Assembly: GCA_949948985.1 (NCBI GenBank)
Contig: CATLIG010000011.1
Span: 1 to 55,442, forward strand
Length of the DNA stretch: 55,442 nucleotides
From: an uncultured Clostridia bacterium
GTDB taxonomy: Bacteria > Bacillota > Clostridia > Lachnospirales > CAG-274
Reading direction: 5' to 3'
Part shown: piece after piece, positions 55,368-55,442 of the stretch
Numbering within the stretch: the first letter of the stretch is position 1
Layout: each line of letters starts with the position of its first letter
Notes under the pieces: model-generated
What the model saw: only the letters and a program-made list of their open reading frames with translations
The model's database searches: none
What the model was told of the DNA's origin: nothing
Translations under genes and position numbers: made by a program

Positions 55368-55442
55368 TTATTTCGACTCATTTATAACTTCACTCAAAGG
55401 ATATACTCCCGTAGTTATATACAAGTAATATTCATTAGGTGA
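55368..55442 (-). pseudogene. In-frame fragment upstream of GH105, separated by a TAA
   Basis: Reading in from the window edge, the minus-strand frame gives PNEYYLYITTGVYPLSEV followed by a few residues and TAA (55370-55368), in exactly the frame of the GH105 gene. This may be the end of an upstream gene, or the N-terminal part of the same protein with a nonsense codon. Too short to decide. Confidence 0.3.

Noticed and set aside
1-55442. CRISPR array
   Set aside because: Repeats are numerous but are dispersed inverted-repeat elements, not evenly spaced direct repeats with unique spacers, and no cas genes are present.
1-55442. tRNA genes
   Set aside because: I found no TTCRANNC T-loop with matching arms in any gap.

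Overview
The window reads as chromosomal DNA of a low-GC, anaerobic, endospore-forming and probably flagellated Clostridia-class Firmicute. The sporulation genes spoIIR and cwlD, a flagellin, a chemotaxis operon, three [FeFe]-hydrogenase-type or ferredoxin-rich genes, the Pta-AckA acetate pathway, ThyX and a large Feo ferrous-iron operon all point this way. Family-level placement (Lachnospirales-like) is inference. I see no tRNA or rRNA gene, CRISPR array, phage or transposase gene.

Layout. Left edge (1-230): three tandem rRNA-type promoters firing leftward out of the window. 0.5-7.5 kb: APH-fold kinase, SH3/NlpC-P60 hydrolase, DUF368 (PopT-like) transporter, HPr-like protein without its active histidine, YibQ-type deacetylase, MORN-repeat membrane protein and murG. 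7.8-12.2 kb: a compact operon of a sensory-type [FeFe]-hydrogenase with a PAS domain, a SpoIIE/PP2C phosphatase and a group-B-like [FeFe]-hydrogenase, probably an H2 or redox signalling unit. 12.4-22.8 kb: nrdR, nnr, acpS, rnc, acpP, plsX, rpmF, DUF177, ackA and pta, all leftward, a familiar Firmicute block opened up by repeat-filled gaps. 23-28.4 kb: cheR, then cheA-cheW-cheB. 28.8-34.4 kb: tmcAL and a nucleoside-salvage operon (polysaccharide deacetylase, deoD, pdp, deoB). 34.5-39.2 kb: ispD, cwlD, flagellin, thyX, recR, ybaB. 39.8-43.1 kb: nfeD plus SPFH protein, an unknown protein, spoIIR. 43.5-49.5 kb: a pfkB-type kinase, DUF3793, DUF2325 and the divergent feoA-feoA-feoB-feoB-associated operon. 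50-55.4 kb: a DUF2334-like deacetylase, a GntR-ABC operon and a GH105-type hydrolase that may be split by a stop codon.

The most striking non-coding content is a dense set of miniature inverted-repeat families in nearly every intergenic gap. I name them A to G. Family A is 164-165 bp with ends TATAGTCAATCAACTT, can fold end to end, and sits at TA dinucleotides. Three copies lie inside family B elements (about 100 bp, ends TTATAGCAATTCGC), giving an internal record of insertion order. Families C, D, E, F and G are further palindromic or terminally repeated units. No transposase is present, so any mobility must be supplied in trans.

Regulatory signals stand out as well. Four copies of AGTTA-N4-TAACT cover the divergent DUF2325/feo promoters. 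A perfect 9-bp-arm palindrome overlaps the GntR promoter. The flagellin leader combines a sigma-D-like promoter with two GGA motifs (one in a hairpin loop, one in the Shine-Dalgarno), as in CsrA-controlled flagellin leaders. Several canonical sigma-A promoters have TTGACA and a 16-17-nt spacer.
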